DNA of 43,636 bases from an uncultured Bdellovibrionales bacterium (GTDB lineage: Bacteria; Bdellovibrionota; Bdellovibrionia; Bdellovibrionales; JAMPXM01), in NCBI GenBank assembly GCA_937927435.1, contig CALBDW010000059.1:1-43636 (forward strand). Direction: 5' to 3'. Shown piece after piece: positions 17,770-26,683 of this stretch (positions are counted from its first letter, which is position 1; every line of letters begins with the position of its first letter). The position numbers were made by a program, and so were the translations under genes. Below the pieces are notes generated by a model. It was given only the letters and a program-made list of their open reading frames with translations, did no database searches and was not told the DNA's origin.

Positions 17770-19299
17770 TCAACCTTCTTGAGCCGCTTCTTCGGGCGTT
17801 TTGACTTGATCTTGAAGGTTGTATTCCTGCATTTCCCGCCCGTCATAGCGGAAAAGTTTCGCCTGGCCGTCCTGTACCGTCGCCAGGTTCACCGGGCGGG
17901 CCCAAATATACTGCACGTTCTTGAGGGTCTCTTTCATGTAGTCGGGCTGCATTTCGACGCCCTCATAGAGGTGTGTGAGCAAGAGCTCGCCGCGGTTTTC
18001 GAAGTTCGCGTCTTCGACCTGAATGATCGGCTGCCCGAAGTTCGTCAGCTGGAATAGGAGCTGTTTCTTGATCAATTTGAAGTCGCGCGTATCGACCTCG
18101 TAGCGCCCCGTCCGCTTGTTGAATTTGTACACGAACATTTTGTTCCGGACGCAGAAATCCTCGGTCAAAAACTCATCGATGAACGTCACGTCGTTATAAT
18201 TGCGGCGCACCTCGAAAATCTTCTCGCGCCCGAGACCGAGCTTCTTGTCCCAGTTCGCTTTCTCACGGATGTCGTCGCACTCGTTCCACTCTTTACCGAA
18301 CTGTCCCTTATTCCAGCGTTCCTCGATGTCGCGGAAAAGCTCAATGCCCACCTTGTATGGGTTGAAGCCGTTTGGCGACATCGCCATCGTGCCGCTGTGG
18401 GCGTCGGCGAAGTCGATGATTTCGCTATCCGTGAGAATATGTTCCGTCATGATTTTGCTGTGCCAATACGAGGCCCAACCTTCGTTCATGATCTTCGTCA
18501 TCCCTTGAGGCGCGAAATAGTAAGCCTCGTCGCGGATGATCGAAATCACGTCCTGCTGCCAGTTCTTGAGCGGAGCGAAATGCATCAGGAACCCGAGGAC
18601 GTCCCGCTCGGGCTGTGCCGGGATTTTCGCCTTCTTCCTCGACTCTTCCTCGAGTTTCTGCTTCTGGTATTCGACGAATTCCGGCGGGTTGATGTATTCG
18701 TCCATGTAATCGCGGTTGACTTTAAGGAGCGAGATCCCCTTTTCCCGCGCCTCTTCTTCGCGCCGTTCCTTTTCCGTTTTCTTCTTTATATAGGGACTGT
18801 AACGGTCGATCAGGTTTTCAAGCGACAGCACTTTATCAATGAAATCTTCGACGACATCGATGCCGTACCGGTCCATGTAGCGGCGGATCCGAGTGGCATG
18901 GTTCGCCATCGCGTCCATCATCTTCCGGTTAGTGGGCGCGAACCACTGGTTGTTTTTGAAAAAATCGCAGTGCCCGTATACATGGGCCATGACGAGCTTC
19001 TGGTCGACCAAGCGGTTGCCTTCCATCAAGTAGGCGTAACAAGGGTCGGTGTTCACGACCATTTCGTAGATCTTGGAAAGACCGTATTCGTAGGATTTCG
19101 AAAGCTGTTCATACTCCATCCCGAACCGCCAGTGCGGGTAGCGAACCGGAAAACCGCCGTACGCCGCGAACTGGTTCATCTGGTCGTAAGTTACGAGTTC
19201 AAAAATGGTCTCGAAGCAGTCGAGGCCGTAGCTCTCGGCGACTTTGAGAATCTTGACCCTAGCGCGTTCGAGTTCGGGAGTGAGATTCGCCATCGTCAC
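17770..19299 (-). CDS. SpoVR/YcgB family protein
   Basis: This 509-residue SpoVR-family protein has the usual conserved stretches YDQMNQFAAYGGFPVRYPHW, MEYEQLSKSYEYGL, MAHVYGHCDFFKNNQWF and MNEGWASYWHSKIM (a HEXXH-like arrangement is not visible, but the His-rich HVYGHCDF segment is). The name comes from a Bacillus spore cortex gene; in non-sporulating bacteria it is co-expressed with prkA and yeaH under stress, and its activity is unknown. The GTG start overlaps the yeaH stop by four bases (GTGA); an ATG two codons later is possible. No membrane segment or signal peptide is seen. Confidence 0.93.
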   Translation of the reverse strand: MTMANLTPELERARVKILKVAESYGLDCFETIFELVTYDQMNQFAAYGGFPVRYPHWRFGMEYEQLSKSYEYGLSKIYEMVVNTDPCYAYLMEGNRLVDQKLVMAHVYGHCDFFKNNQWFAPTNRKMMDAMANHATRIRRYMDRYGIDVVEDFIDKVLSLENLIDRYSPYIKKKTEKERREEEAREKGISLLKVNRDYMDEYINPPEFVEYQKQKLEEESRKKAKIPAQPERDVLGFLMHFAPLKNWQQDVISIIRDEAYYFAPQGMTKIMNEGWASYWHSKIMTEHILTDSEIIDFADAHSGTMAMSPNGFNPYKVGIELFRDIEERWNKGQFGKEWNECDDIREKANWDKKLGLGREKIFEVRRNYNDVTFIDEFLTEDFCVRNKMFVYKFNKRTGRYEVDTRDFKLIKKQLLFQLTNFGQPIIQVEDANFENRGELLLTHLYEGVEMQPDYMKETLKNVQYIWARPVNLATVQDGQAKLFRYDGREMQEYNLQDQVKTPEEAAQEG

Positions 19300-20393
19300 T
19301 TACCCTTTCCAAGGAAGTCCTTGATCGAATTCAAAATCTTATCGCGGCTTTCGATTCTCGAAATGACAAGCTTCTCCTCGTTGGGGAACTCGCGCTCCAG
19401 ATCCTTCAAGAACTGCCCACTCCCGTATTTCGATTCGACTTGCCCGTAGCAGAACATGTTCGAAACCGGGAGGAAAAACTCCCTGATCATCCGCATGCAA
19501 AGACGCGTGTCTTCGCCGCTCCAGTTATCCCCGTCCGAGAAATGGAACGGATAGATATTCCATTGCTCGACCGGATAATCCGATTCGATGATCTGTTGGC
19601 ACAACTTGTAGGCCGAGCTGATCAAAGTGCCGCCCGACTCGCTCGTCGAGAAAAACGTCTTTTCGTCGACCTCTTTTGCGGTGGCGTCGTGGATGATGAA
19701 CCTCGTTTCGAGGCCCTTATAGTGTTTCTTCAGCCACGTGTTGATCCAGAAACTTTCGAGTCGGACGATCTCCTTCTGCTCCTCGCCCATCGAACCCGAG
19801 ACGTCCATCATGTAGATGACCACCGCGTTCGCCTGCGGCTGCACGACTTGCTTGAAAGAGCGGTAGCGATAATCACCGCGGATCGGAATGATCACGGGGT
19901 TATCAGGTTGGTAAAGTCCGCTCGCAAGATAGCGCTTAAGAGCCCGGCGGTAGGTCGACTTAAAATGCCGCAAACCCTCGGGCCCGACGGGCGCAAGCCC
20001 CGAATAGCGCGTTTTGACGACCTCTTGCTTCGGGCGGCCTTTGGGTTGAATGCGGGGAAGCTCGAGTTCCTCGCCCAAAATGTCGGCCAGCTCCTCGAGA
20101 GAGACGTCGACCTCCAATTGATGTTGACCCGGCTCGTTCCCGGCTTGCCCCAGTCCGTCTTGCGGCTCGCCATCGAGCGCGTCGCCCGGCTGCCCGGTGC
20201 CCTGACCCACACCGCCGCTTTGCTTCGGCCCGTATTTGAATCTCGGGATGTCGATGTACGGCACGGGAATCTTCACGAAATCGTTCTCACGCTTGCCGAT
20301 CATCTCGCCATGCGTGACGTATTTCTTGAAGTTCTCCTTGATCCGTCCGCGAATAATTTCACGGAACCGGTTATGGTCTTCCCGTATCGCCAT
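19296..20393 (-). CDS. yeaH: YeaH/YhbH family protein (DUF444) with vWA-like domain
   Basis: This 365-residue protein begins with the family's MAIREDHNRFREIIRGRI stretch, then a Gly/Gln-rich linker (about 58-90). A C-terminal von Willebrand A-like domain has the metal site DVSGSMG and a later HFSDGDNW segment. It is always found with a PrkA-type kinase and usually with SpoVR, as here; the three are thought to act together in stationary-phase or stress responses, but the mechanism is unsettled. It lies 15 bases after prkA and overlaps spoVR by four bases, indicating one operon. Confidence 0.94.
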   Translation of the reverse strand: MAIREDHNRFREIIRGRIKENFKKYVTHGEMIGKRENDFVKIPVPYIDIPRFKYGPKQSGGVGQGTGQPGDALDGEPQDGLGQAGNEPGQHQLEVDVSLEELADILGEELELPRIQPKGRPKQEVVKTRYSGLAPVGPEGLRHFKSTYRRALKRYLASGLYQPDNPVIIPIRGDYRYRSFKQVVQPQANAVVIYMMDVSGSMGEEQKEIVRLESFWINTWLKKHYKGLETRFIIHDATAKEVDEKTFFSTSESGGTLISSAYKLCQQIIESDYPVEQWNIYPFHFSDGDNWSGEDTRLCMRMIREFFLPVSNMFCYGQVESKYGSGQFLKDLEREFPNEEKLVISRIESRDKILNSIKDFLGKGK

Positions 20394-20408
20394 TCAGCAC
20401 CACACACG

Positions 20409-22493
20409 TTATTTGTTCTTCACATCCCCTCTCGCGAAGATGCTCGCCACGTAATGGAGAACATCGGTCGCCGAAATCTCGTCGTATCCGAAGTCCTTGA
20501 TCAGACGAGTCTTGACGATCTCGATCTTCTCTTGCGTGTCCTTGTCGATCACGCTCGACACGAGCGAGGTGAGCTTGATGCTGTCCTTCTGGTCTTCAAA
20601 GAGCTTCAGCTCAAGCGCCTTGTGCAAACGCTCGTTCGTTTTATAGTCGAACTTCTTCCCTTCGAGCGCGAGCGCACCAATATAGTTCATAATTTCGCGT
20701 CGGAAATCGTCTTTGCGCGACTCCGGAATCTCGATCTTCTCCTCGATTGAGCGCATGAGACGCTCATCCGGCTCCTCATCTTGACCCGTGAAGTGGTTAC
20801 GCACTTTCTCCTTCTGCGTGTATGCCTTCACGTTGTCTATATAGTTCGCGCACAAGCGGGCGAGCGCGCTGTCGTCGGCACTGATCGCCCGTTGCACTTC
20901 CCCTTTAATGATCTCTTCGTACTCTTGCTTCACCACGCTTAAGAGCTCCCGGTATTCGGCCTTCAGCTCTTCGCTGGCGATCAAGCTGTGATGTTTGAGG
21001 CCGGATTCAAGTTCATTCAAAACCATGAACGGGTTCACAGAACCTCTGTTGCTTTGTTGCGCGTTGACAAGCGCGTTCGACAGCTTGTCCTGGATGTAAC
21101 GCGGGGAGATCCCATCCAGGCCCTCGCGAGTCGCCTCTTTGCGCAGCTCCTTCACGTTGTCTTCCGTGAAGTTCGGAAGCGATTTTCCGTCATAGAGCTT
21201 TAGTTTCTGCAGACGCGTGAGGTTCGCCTTTTTCGGCTTCTCCAACCGGGTCAAAACCGCCCACATCGCCGCCATCTCGATGGTGTGCGGGGCGATGCTC
21301 ACGCCACGGAGTTTTCTCGAGTTGAAGTCCTTCTTATAGATGGCGATCTCATGCTTCCACGTCGTGATGTACGGGATATCGATCTTCACCGTCCGGTCAC
21401 GAAGAGCTTCCATGAATTCATTGTCCTGAAGTCTGCGGTACTCAGGCTCGTTCGTGTGACCGATGATGACTTCATCGATATACGTTTGCGCGAATTTTTT
21501 CGGCTTCACGCGATGTTCTTGCGAAGCACCGAGAAGGTCGTACAAGAACGCCACGTCGAGCTTCAGAACCTCGACGAACTCGATCATGCCGCGGTTCGCG
21601 ACGTTGAATTCGCCGTCGAAGTTGAACGCACGCGGATCCGAGTCCGAACCGTACTCCGCGATCTTGCGGTAGTTGATGTCGCCGGTAAGTTCCGTCGAGT
21701 CTTGGTTCTTTTCGTCTTTCGGCTGGAACGTCCCGATACCGATACGATCCGCTTCGCTCAAAACCAAACGCTTCACGCGCACATGTGAAAGGACTTTCGC
21801 CAAGTCGCCGTTATAGCGTTCCATCAGCGAGCGGAAGATGAAACGACTCGGCGGGCTGAGTTCGCCTTCGATATTCACGCGGAAGTCAGTTTTATTGCCG
21901 CGGTTGAGCTCCTCGCAAATGCGCGGTCTCAAGTCTTCCGGGATAAGCAGCAAAGGCTCTTCGTGCATGGGGCTCGGGAAGACCTTCACGCCTTTACCGA
22001 GCAACCCGTCGAGTTCACCTTTTTCATCGACCCATTCGAAGGTGTAAAGAGCGCCTTGTTCCGTTTTGGAGTATTGCTCGAGACCTTTCTTCAGCAAGCG
22101 GCAAATCGTGGACTTCGCGCTACCAACCGGACCGTGGAGAAGGATCACGCGCTTTTCGGTTCCGTAACCGAGAGCCGCGGATCTCAAGACGTTAACGAGT
22201 TTCATCAATGGAACGTCGAGCCCGAAGACCGCGTCTTTTCCGTCGTTTTCCTCATCGTCGAAAAACTTGTACCGGACGATCTGCTTTTTGAATTCGGTGT
22301 ACTCGACGGTACCTTTCTCGACGATCATGTCGTACATGCGCTGAAAGGCGTTGCGCGTGACTTTGGGGTTTTCCTTCACCAGATTCAGGTAATCATCAAA
22401 GGTACCGGTCCACGTGAGGTCCTTGTACTTCTGATTGCCCTGCCAATCTCTCAATATGCTTTTGAGATCCAATGCGGTGGAGTTCGTCCCCAT
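20409..22493 (-). CDS. prkA: PrkA/YeaG family AAA-type serine kinase
   Basis: The protein has an N-terminal AAA-type ATPase region with Walker A GPVGSAKST and a C-terminal PrkA domain with helical, kinase-like stretches. PrkA/YeaG proteins are reported as serine kinases or AAA proteases linked to nutrient stress. I chose ATG at 22493 (694 residues, MGTNSTALDL...) because GGAAGGAGAG sits about 7 bases before it; the in-frame ATG at 22511 lies immediately ahead of that ribosome site and would place it inside the coding region. It is the first gene of prkA-yeaH-spoVR. Confidence 0.95.
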   Translation of the reverse strand: MGTNSTALDLKSILRDWQGNQKYKDLTWTGTFDDYLNLVKENPKVTRNAFQRMYDMIVEKGTVEYTEFKKQIVRYKFFDDEENDGKDAVFGLDVPLMKLVNVLRSAALGYGTEKRVILLHGPVGSAKSTICRLLKKGLEQYSKTEQGALYTFEWVDEKGELDGLLGKGVKVFPSPMHEEPLLLIPEDLRPRICEELNRGNKTDFRVNIEGELSPPSRFIFRSLMERYNGDLAKVLSHVRVKRLVLSEADRIGIGTFQPKDEKNQDSTELTGDINYRKIAEYGSDSDPRAFNFDGEFNVANRGMIEFVEVLKLDVAFLYDLLGASQEHRVKPKKFAQTYIDEVIIGHTNEPEYRRLQDNEFMEALRDRTVKIDIPYITTWKHEIAIYKKDFNSRKLRGVSIAPHTIEMAAMWAVLTRLEKPKKANLTRLQKLKLYDGKSLPNFTEDNVKELRKEATREGLDGISPRYIQDKLSNALVNAQQSNRGSVNPFMVLNELESGLKHHSLIASEELKAEYRELLSVVKQEYEEIIKGEVQRAISADDSALARLCANYIDNVKAYTQKEKVRNHFTGQDEEPDERLMRSIEEKIEIPESRKDDFRREIMNYIGALALEGKKFDYKTNERLHKALELKLFEDQKDSIKLTSLVSSVIDKDTQEKIEIVKTRLIKDFGYDEISATDVLHYVASIFARGDVKNK

Positions 22494-22869
22494 ATAGCGC
22501 TCTCCTTCCATCCTTGCCGAAGGTCGTTCCGTGGCATTTGATGCGAAATCGCATCGAAACGGTTATAGCCGCACTGAACAACGTAAATTTTTACGGATCA
22601 CGGGCGGCAACGTCTCGAAACGATTCGATGCCTCTAAATAAATTATGCCCCAATCCCTCTTGAAAAGGGCAAAAATATTTCTCTTTGGAGCACGAGGAAA
22701 TTCCGAAGGATCAAAGCAGCGGTTCAATATGGGAAGCGGCGAGTGTCTAATATAAACATCTCTTAATGTGAACATCAGAACATTTCATCGAAGAAAATGT
22801 GGGCGCAAATGATCGCCGAGAACACGGGTCTCTCCGACGAAAGGCCTGTCGTTTTCGATCAGAGGTGGT
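22494..22869. other. Upstream region of prkA with two exact palindromes
   Basis: The 376-base gap between prkA and the LolB-like gene is AT-richer than its surroundings. It contains a perfect 16-base palindrome GATGCGAAATCGCATC (22540-22555) and a perfect 14-base palindrome CGTAAATTTTTACG (22582-22595). A TATAAC -10-like element on the minus strand (22562-22567) lies between them, without a good -35. The palindrome centres are 41 bases apart. The rest shows no gene or clear terminator. Confidence 0.5.
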
Positions 22870-23592
22870 CTAAATGGACGGCGAATGGAAGCGATTCACT
22901 CGAGTCAATTTTTCATGGCTGAATCCTTCCGGCGGCGAAAGCTCGAACGCGCCCGGCCCTGCCTCGACTTTGGACTTGGCTTCGTCGAGGATCATGTCGA
23001 TTTCAACGCCAGGAGCGGAGATCGCAAAACGACGCTTTCTGCCCTCCCGGGCGAGCCATGAAACAATCACTTTTTGTTGAGTTTCTTCACACTTCGTGAA
23101 CCGACCTGTCGCGGGATCGGCCGCACACGTCCAGTTCATGCGCGACAGGTCCCGATCAAAGAGCAAAGCGAGCAGCTCAGACGGAGAAATTCTCACTGGA
23201 ACCAGACGCGCGATCGCCCTGGAGTCGGCCGGCGCCGTAATGAACTTTTTTTCGCGCGTCAGAATGTAACTGACCGAGTTTTCGTTCAGCGCGATGCTCG
23301 CGACGTGCACGCCGAACGCCCCGGTGATCTCCATGCGAAGATACGAGGGTTCACGCGCGATGATGTCCAAATTGATGATGTCTTCCCTTGCGGAACGGAG
23401 ATCTCGCACGCGCGCTTTTCCACGCCACTGTCCGACAGCGGAGCCTTCCGGCCCGAAAACGGTTCTTTCGCTTTTGGGAACGGATTGACACGCGCCGAAA
23501 ATGAACGGCGCGAGCGTCAAAAAGAGCACAACGGAAAATTTACCGGGACTCGGAAGAAGCCGGCTGGCGACCCATGTCCTCAGTGTCGACAA
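22870..23592 (-). CDS. LolB-like outer-membrane lipoprotein
   Basis: The protein has a hydrophobic signal ending in FIFGACQS, a usable lipobox, then a domain with WRGKARVRD, SYLRMEITGAFGVHVASIAL, a middle region with SPSELLALLFDRDL, and a C-terminal beta-rich part. This order matches LolB and related DUF4292-type lipoproteins, which handle lipoproteins at the outer membrane. The start is uncertain: TTG at 23592 gives a signal with positive charges but overlaps the upstream TPR gene by 53 bases; GTG at 23529 lies after that gene's stop but leaves no positive n-region. A frame open further upstream is shadow sequence. It is the second gene after the TPR lipoprotein. Confidence 0.72.
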   Translation of the reverse strand: MSTLRTWVASRLLPSPGKFSVVLFLTLAPFIFGACQSVPKSERTVFGPEGSAVGQWRGKARVRDLRSAREDIINLDIIAREPSYLRMEITGAFGVHVASIALNENSVSYILTREKKFITAPADSRAIARLVPVRISPSELLALLFDRDLSRMNWTCAADPATGRFTKCEETQQKVIVSWLAREGRKRRFAISAPGVEIDMILDEAKSKVEAGPGAFELSPPEGFSHEKLTRVNRFHSPSI

Positions 23593-25414
23593 TTTGGACT
23601 TGCCGGTCGATCGCGCTGATCTTGACTCGAATTTTCTCGAGCAAAGTGGCATTTGTTTCATTCTCCGCAGCCCGGAGATAAAGCTTTCTCGCTTTCTCGG
23701 GCATCTGGAGATGATAGTACGCGTCGCCCAGGTGCTCGGCAATTACGCTTTCGTTCGGCTGGATTTTATACGCCGCCTCAAGGAGACGAATCGCTTCAGT
23801 CACTCGGCCTTGCTTGAACAACACCCAACCGAGCGTGTCGAGGATGTAACCGTCGTTCGGTTGAAGTTCGAGAGCCCGCCGGGCCAGTTTCTCCGCCTCC
23901 TCAAGGTCGCGGCCGAGTTCCGCGTACGTGTAGGCGAGGAAGTTGAGAGCCTGCACATGGTCTTTATCGAGCGAAAGGACCTTTTTCATCGACCGAATCG
24001 TGCCCTCTTTGTCGCCGATCCGGTCTTGCATGTTACCGAGAAAGAAATACAGCTGCGGATGATCCGGAACTTTTGCCACCGCTTCGGTCAGCATGGAAAC
24101 GGCCTGGCGGTACTGTTTCGTTTCGTCATAGAGCGAGGCGAGAAGGGCGTAAAACGGCGCATGGTCGTCCTTAATGCGGATCCCTTGTTGGACGGTTTCG
24201 ATGGCTTTCGTGTGATCACCTAACAATTTATAAAGATAAGCGGCATGAATAACGGCTTCGGGGTAATAACCGCTGCCGATCGGGACTTTGTTGAAATGGG
24301 AAATAGCCGCCTCATAATCTTTGATCTCTTCGAATACCGCTCCGAGGTAAAAACGGATTCTATCCGAAGAAGACTCGATCGCGAGAATCTCCTCCAGGCG
24401 CTTGATCGCTTCCTGGTACCTCTGCTTCTCGATCAAGATGAAGGCCATTTTCGCCTTCACGTTGAGGTCCGTGGGGTCAGCCGATTCGATGACCGCTAAC
24501 TGCTCAAAAGCCCTGTCAAAGTCTTTGTTCTCTATATATAGACGTGAGAGTTCTTCCGCGACTGCGACATTGGGTCCGTGTTTCTCTTGGAATGCCTGAT
24601 AAAGTTGCAACGCCCGTTCGCGTCGATGCGATTCCTCATAAAGACCGCCTAAAGCCAGTGCGGCTTCGGCATACTCGGGTTTGACGGCAAGGCTGTTCTT
24701 GAACACTTCTTCAGCCTTGGAAACGTTCTTCTTCCTGTCTTCCTCGAGATAAACCCGACCCAGGTAGTACCACGCAACATGACTATTCTGGTTTGCCTCG
24801 TTTTTCGCCAGCCCCTCGAATGCAGCGGCGGCTTCGGTGTACCTTTTCTGTTCCGCCAAAATCGCCCCGATGAAGAGGGGTGCTTCCAAATTATCCGGAT
24901 AGTACTTCTGCACAGCCCGATACTCACCGAGCGCATCGTCATACATGCGGAGAGCAGAATAGAGTCCGCCGAGGAGTAGGCGCGCGTCAGCGTAACGCGG
25001 ATCAATCTCGATTGCCGCTTTTGTGTGCTCCAGGGCCTCGCTAATCAAGCCTTGTTTAATATACTCCGCGGCCAACCGAACGCGAACCTGGGGAGACGAC
25101 GGATCATAGACAAGCGTTAACTTGTACTCTTCGATGGCGCGCGCCGAATCACCCTGCAACGCATAAGTCTCAGCCAAGGCGAAATGAAAATCGGCCTGAG
25201 TGCGTTCAAAAATGGCTCGCTCGGATGGGGTTTGCGGTTGCGTTTCTGCACGAACCGCCATCGAACTCGGGGCACGATCGACAATGTCCGCCGAAGACTC
25301 GCGGTAAACACCTGGTTCAGATGAAGTCGTGCTGTTCACCGATTGAACAGAAGCGCAACCTCCGATCGCGAAGGTCATTAATGATAGCACCAAAGGCAAA
25401 GAGTTGCGGGGCAT
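23540..25414 (-). CDS. Large TPR-repeat lipoprotein
   Basis: From ATG at 25414 (AAGGA 6 bases upstream) the protein is 624 residues long and starts with a lipoprotein signal ending FAIGGCASVQ. Residues about 70-600 are an almost unbroken series of about 14 tetratricopeptide repeats, each with the usual A/G-A/Y-P spacing (for example YADARLLLGGLYSALRMYDD). TPR arrays bind partner proteins; at the outer membrane such lipoproteins often scaffold envelope or secretion complexes. A longer open frame to 25615 lacks a signal and is unlikely. The gene overlaps or abuts the LolB-like gene downstream, so they likely share a transcript. Confidence 0.87.
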   Translation of the reverse strand: MPRNSLPLVLSLMTFAIGGCASVQSVNSTTSSEPGVYRESSADIVDRAPSSMAVRAETQPQTPSERAIFERTQADFHFALAETYALQGDSARAIEEYKLTLVYDPSSPQVRVRLAAEYIKQGLISEALEHTKAAIEIDPRYADARLLLGGLYSALRMYDDALGEYRAVQKYYPDNLEAPLFIGAILAEQKRYTEAAAAFEGLAKNEANQNSHVAWYYLGRVYLEEDRKKNVSKAEEVFKNSLAVKPEYAEAALALGGLYEESHRRERALQLYQAFQEKHGPNVAVAEELSRLYIENKDFDRAFEQLAVIESADPTDLNVKAKMAFILIEKQRYQEAIKRLEEILAIESSSDRIRFYLGAVFEEIKDYEAAISHFNKVPIGSGYYPEAVIHAAYLYKLLGDHTKAIETVQQGIRIKDDHAPFYALLASLYDETKQYRQAVSMLTEAVAKVPDHPQLYFFLGNMQDRIGDKEGTIRSMKKVLSLDKDHVQALNFLAYTYAELGRDLEEAEKLARRALELQPNDGYILDTLGWVLFKQGRVTEAIRLLEAAYKIQPNESVIAEHLGDAYYHLQMPEKARKLYLRAAENETNATLLEKIRVKISAIDRQVQIVDTEDMGRQPASSESR

Positions 25415-25980
25415 ATGCGTCCTTCTCAAGCTGATCGGCGCGTTGAAGTGAGGCCGACCATGACCTTCAGATCGGCAGAATCGTGAAGTGTCTTGACCCG
25501 CGAGTTCCAAAATGATGCGCTTTTCCAAAAGATTGGGCTTTCGCCCGGCCCCGCCCCGCCTTATGAGGGCAGCCCACAGGCGTACTAGAAAATTTCTAGC
25601 GCATTGCGAAATCACGTAAGTGCGCGTTTTTACATAGAAAAAATAACTTCACCGGACCGAAGTTCAGACGGCCAGAAGAGCTGGCTTGAAGGCGAGGCCA
25701 TTAACCCATAGCAATTTCTGAAGCCTCAATGACATAGGGCGCTGTGGCAAATTTTCCCATGAAAAAGGGGGACTTTAATAATCAGAAAGCGACTTTTTGG
25801 GTCCTTGACAAGCTGTGGCGGCCTGACTATTGTCGCCCGCGAAGTTCAGGGTAGGCTCACTTTTTCTACGGGGGTTGAGGATCAGATACTTCAGAGCCTG
25901 CGGTTGCGAGGCAGCTAGGCTCAGTCCATGAAGTTTCTGAGATCTCCTTAGGAAATAAAAAAGTTAACAGGAGATTCCCG
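25415..25980. other. Long intergenic region before the PhaR-type gene
   Basis: These 566 bases lie between the divergent TPR lipoprotein and PhaR-type genes and contain no convincing gene. They hold an exact 15-base palindrome CTAGAAAATTTCTAG (25585-25599), AT-rich stretches around 25627-25650, and a good promoter at 25805-25833. The last part is a leader of about 140 bases with possible stems, such as GAGCCT/AGGCTC near 25890-25920. A small RNA is possible but not shown. Confidence 0.45.
25805..25833 (+). promoter_or_regulatory. Sigma-70-type promoter for the PhaR-type gene
   Basis: A perfect -35 TTGACA (25805-25810), a 17-base spacer and TATTGT (25828-25833, four of six matches) form the best promoter match in the window. 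The start site would be near 25840, leaving a leader of about 140 bases. Confidence 0.65.
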
Positions 25981-26526
25981 ATGGGAGGAAACTTGATCAA
26001 CCAAACTCAAGACAATGTCGCGATGGGCAAAGCTGCAGGTTCCAACTCTAAAACGAAAATCATCAAGCGCTATCAGAACCGCAAGCTGTATGACACTCAG
26101 CAAAGCTGTTATGTGACTCTCGATGATATTGCGAAAATGATTCGCACGAACGAAGACGTGATGGTCATCGACAACAAGACGAAAAACGACATCACGGCTG
26201 CAACTTTGACGCAAATTATCTTTGAAGCTGAGAAAAAAGCGTCGCAATACGCTCCGTTGTTCACTTTGCGTGAAATCATCCAGAACGCGAACGGTAGCAT
26301 TTCGAGCTATCTCGCGAAGCTGGGTGCATTCCCGAAAGATTACCAAAAAACTGAGCAAGCCGCTCCGGCGGAAAACGCACGCGCTTCTTTTGACGATGTG
26401 AAGCAAACTCTCGAAAATCGCGTTGCAAAAGCAGCTGAAAGCAACGAGCTCTCGAGCGGCAACCAACAGTTGGTTGACGAACAAACTCCGAGCTTGCCGA
26501 ACTCGAATAAGAGCTTGAACCAGTAA
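25981..26526 (+). CDS. PhaR-type polyhydroxyalkanoate regulator
   Basis: The 181-residue protein carries the PHB_acc_N DNA-binding domain: IIKRYQNRKLYDTQQSCYVTLDDIAKMI at about 27-54 and DITAATLTQIIFEAE at about 70-84. PhaR proteins bind PHA and DNA and repress phasin or synthesis genes. The C-terminal half is Ala/Glu/Gln/Asn-rich and helical, unlike the PhaR C-domain of PHA producers. ACAGGAG precedes the ATG. No PHA synthase or phasin gene is near, so the target is unknown and it may regulate something else. Confidence 0.85.
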   Translation: MGGNLINQTQDNVAMGKAAGSNSKTKIIKRYQNRKLYDTQQSCYVTLDDIAKMIRTNEDVMVIDNKTKNDITAATLTQIIFEAEKKASQYAPLFTLREIIQNANGSISSYLAKLGAFPKDYQKTEQAAPAENARASFDDVKQTLENRVAKAAESNELSSGNQQLVDEQTPSLPNSNKSLNQ

Positions 26527-26610
26527 GAAGTCATTGTCTTCAAAGACGATAGCCAGGAGCGTTTCTCCTGTCGCATCTTGGCAAGACAATTGACGAAGCA
26601 ATTGAAATAA

Positions 26611-26642
26611 AAAACCCCGGTCTCTGAACCGGGGTTTTTTTT
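26611..26642 (+). terminator. Intrinsic terminator after the PhaR-type gene
   Basis: An exact 11-base stem (AAAACCCCGGT at 26611-26621 with ACCGGGGTTTT at 26628-26638) and a 6-base loop run into a stretch of eight T residues. The matching A-run on the left means it may work on both strands. Confidence 0.9.
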
Positions 26643-26683
26643 GCCCTTGTCTCGCCTGAAACCGCCGAACTAGAGTTTTCGGC

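Noticed and set aside
18397..20750. Long plus-strand open frames opposite spoVR, yeaH and prkA
   Set aside because: Compositional shadows of three well-identified minus-strand genes.
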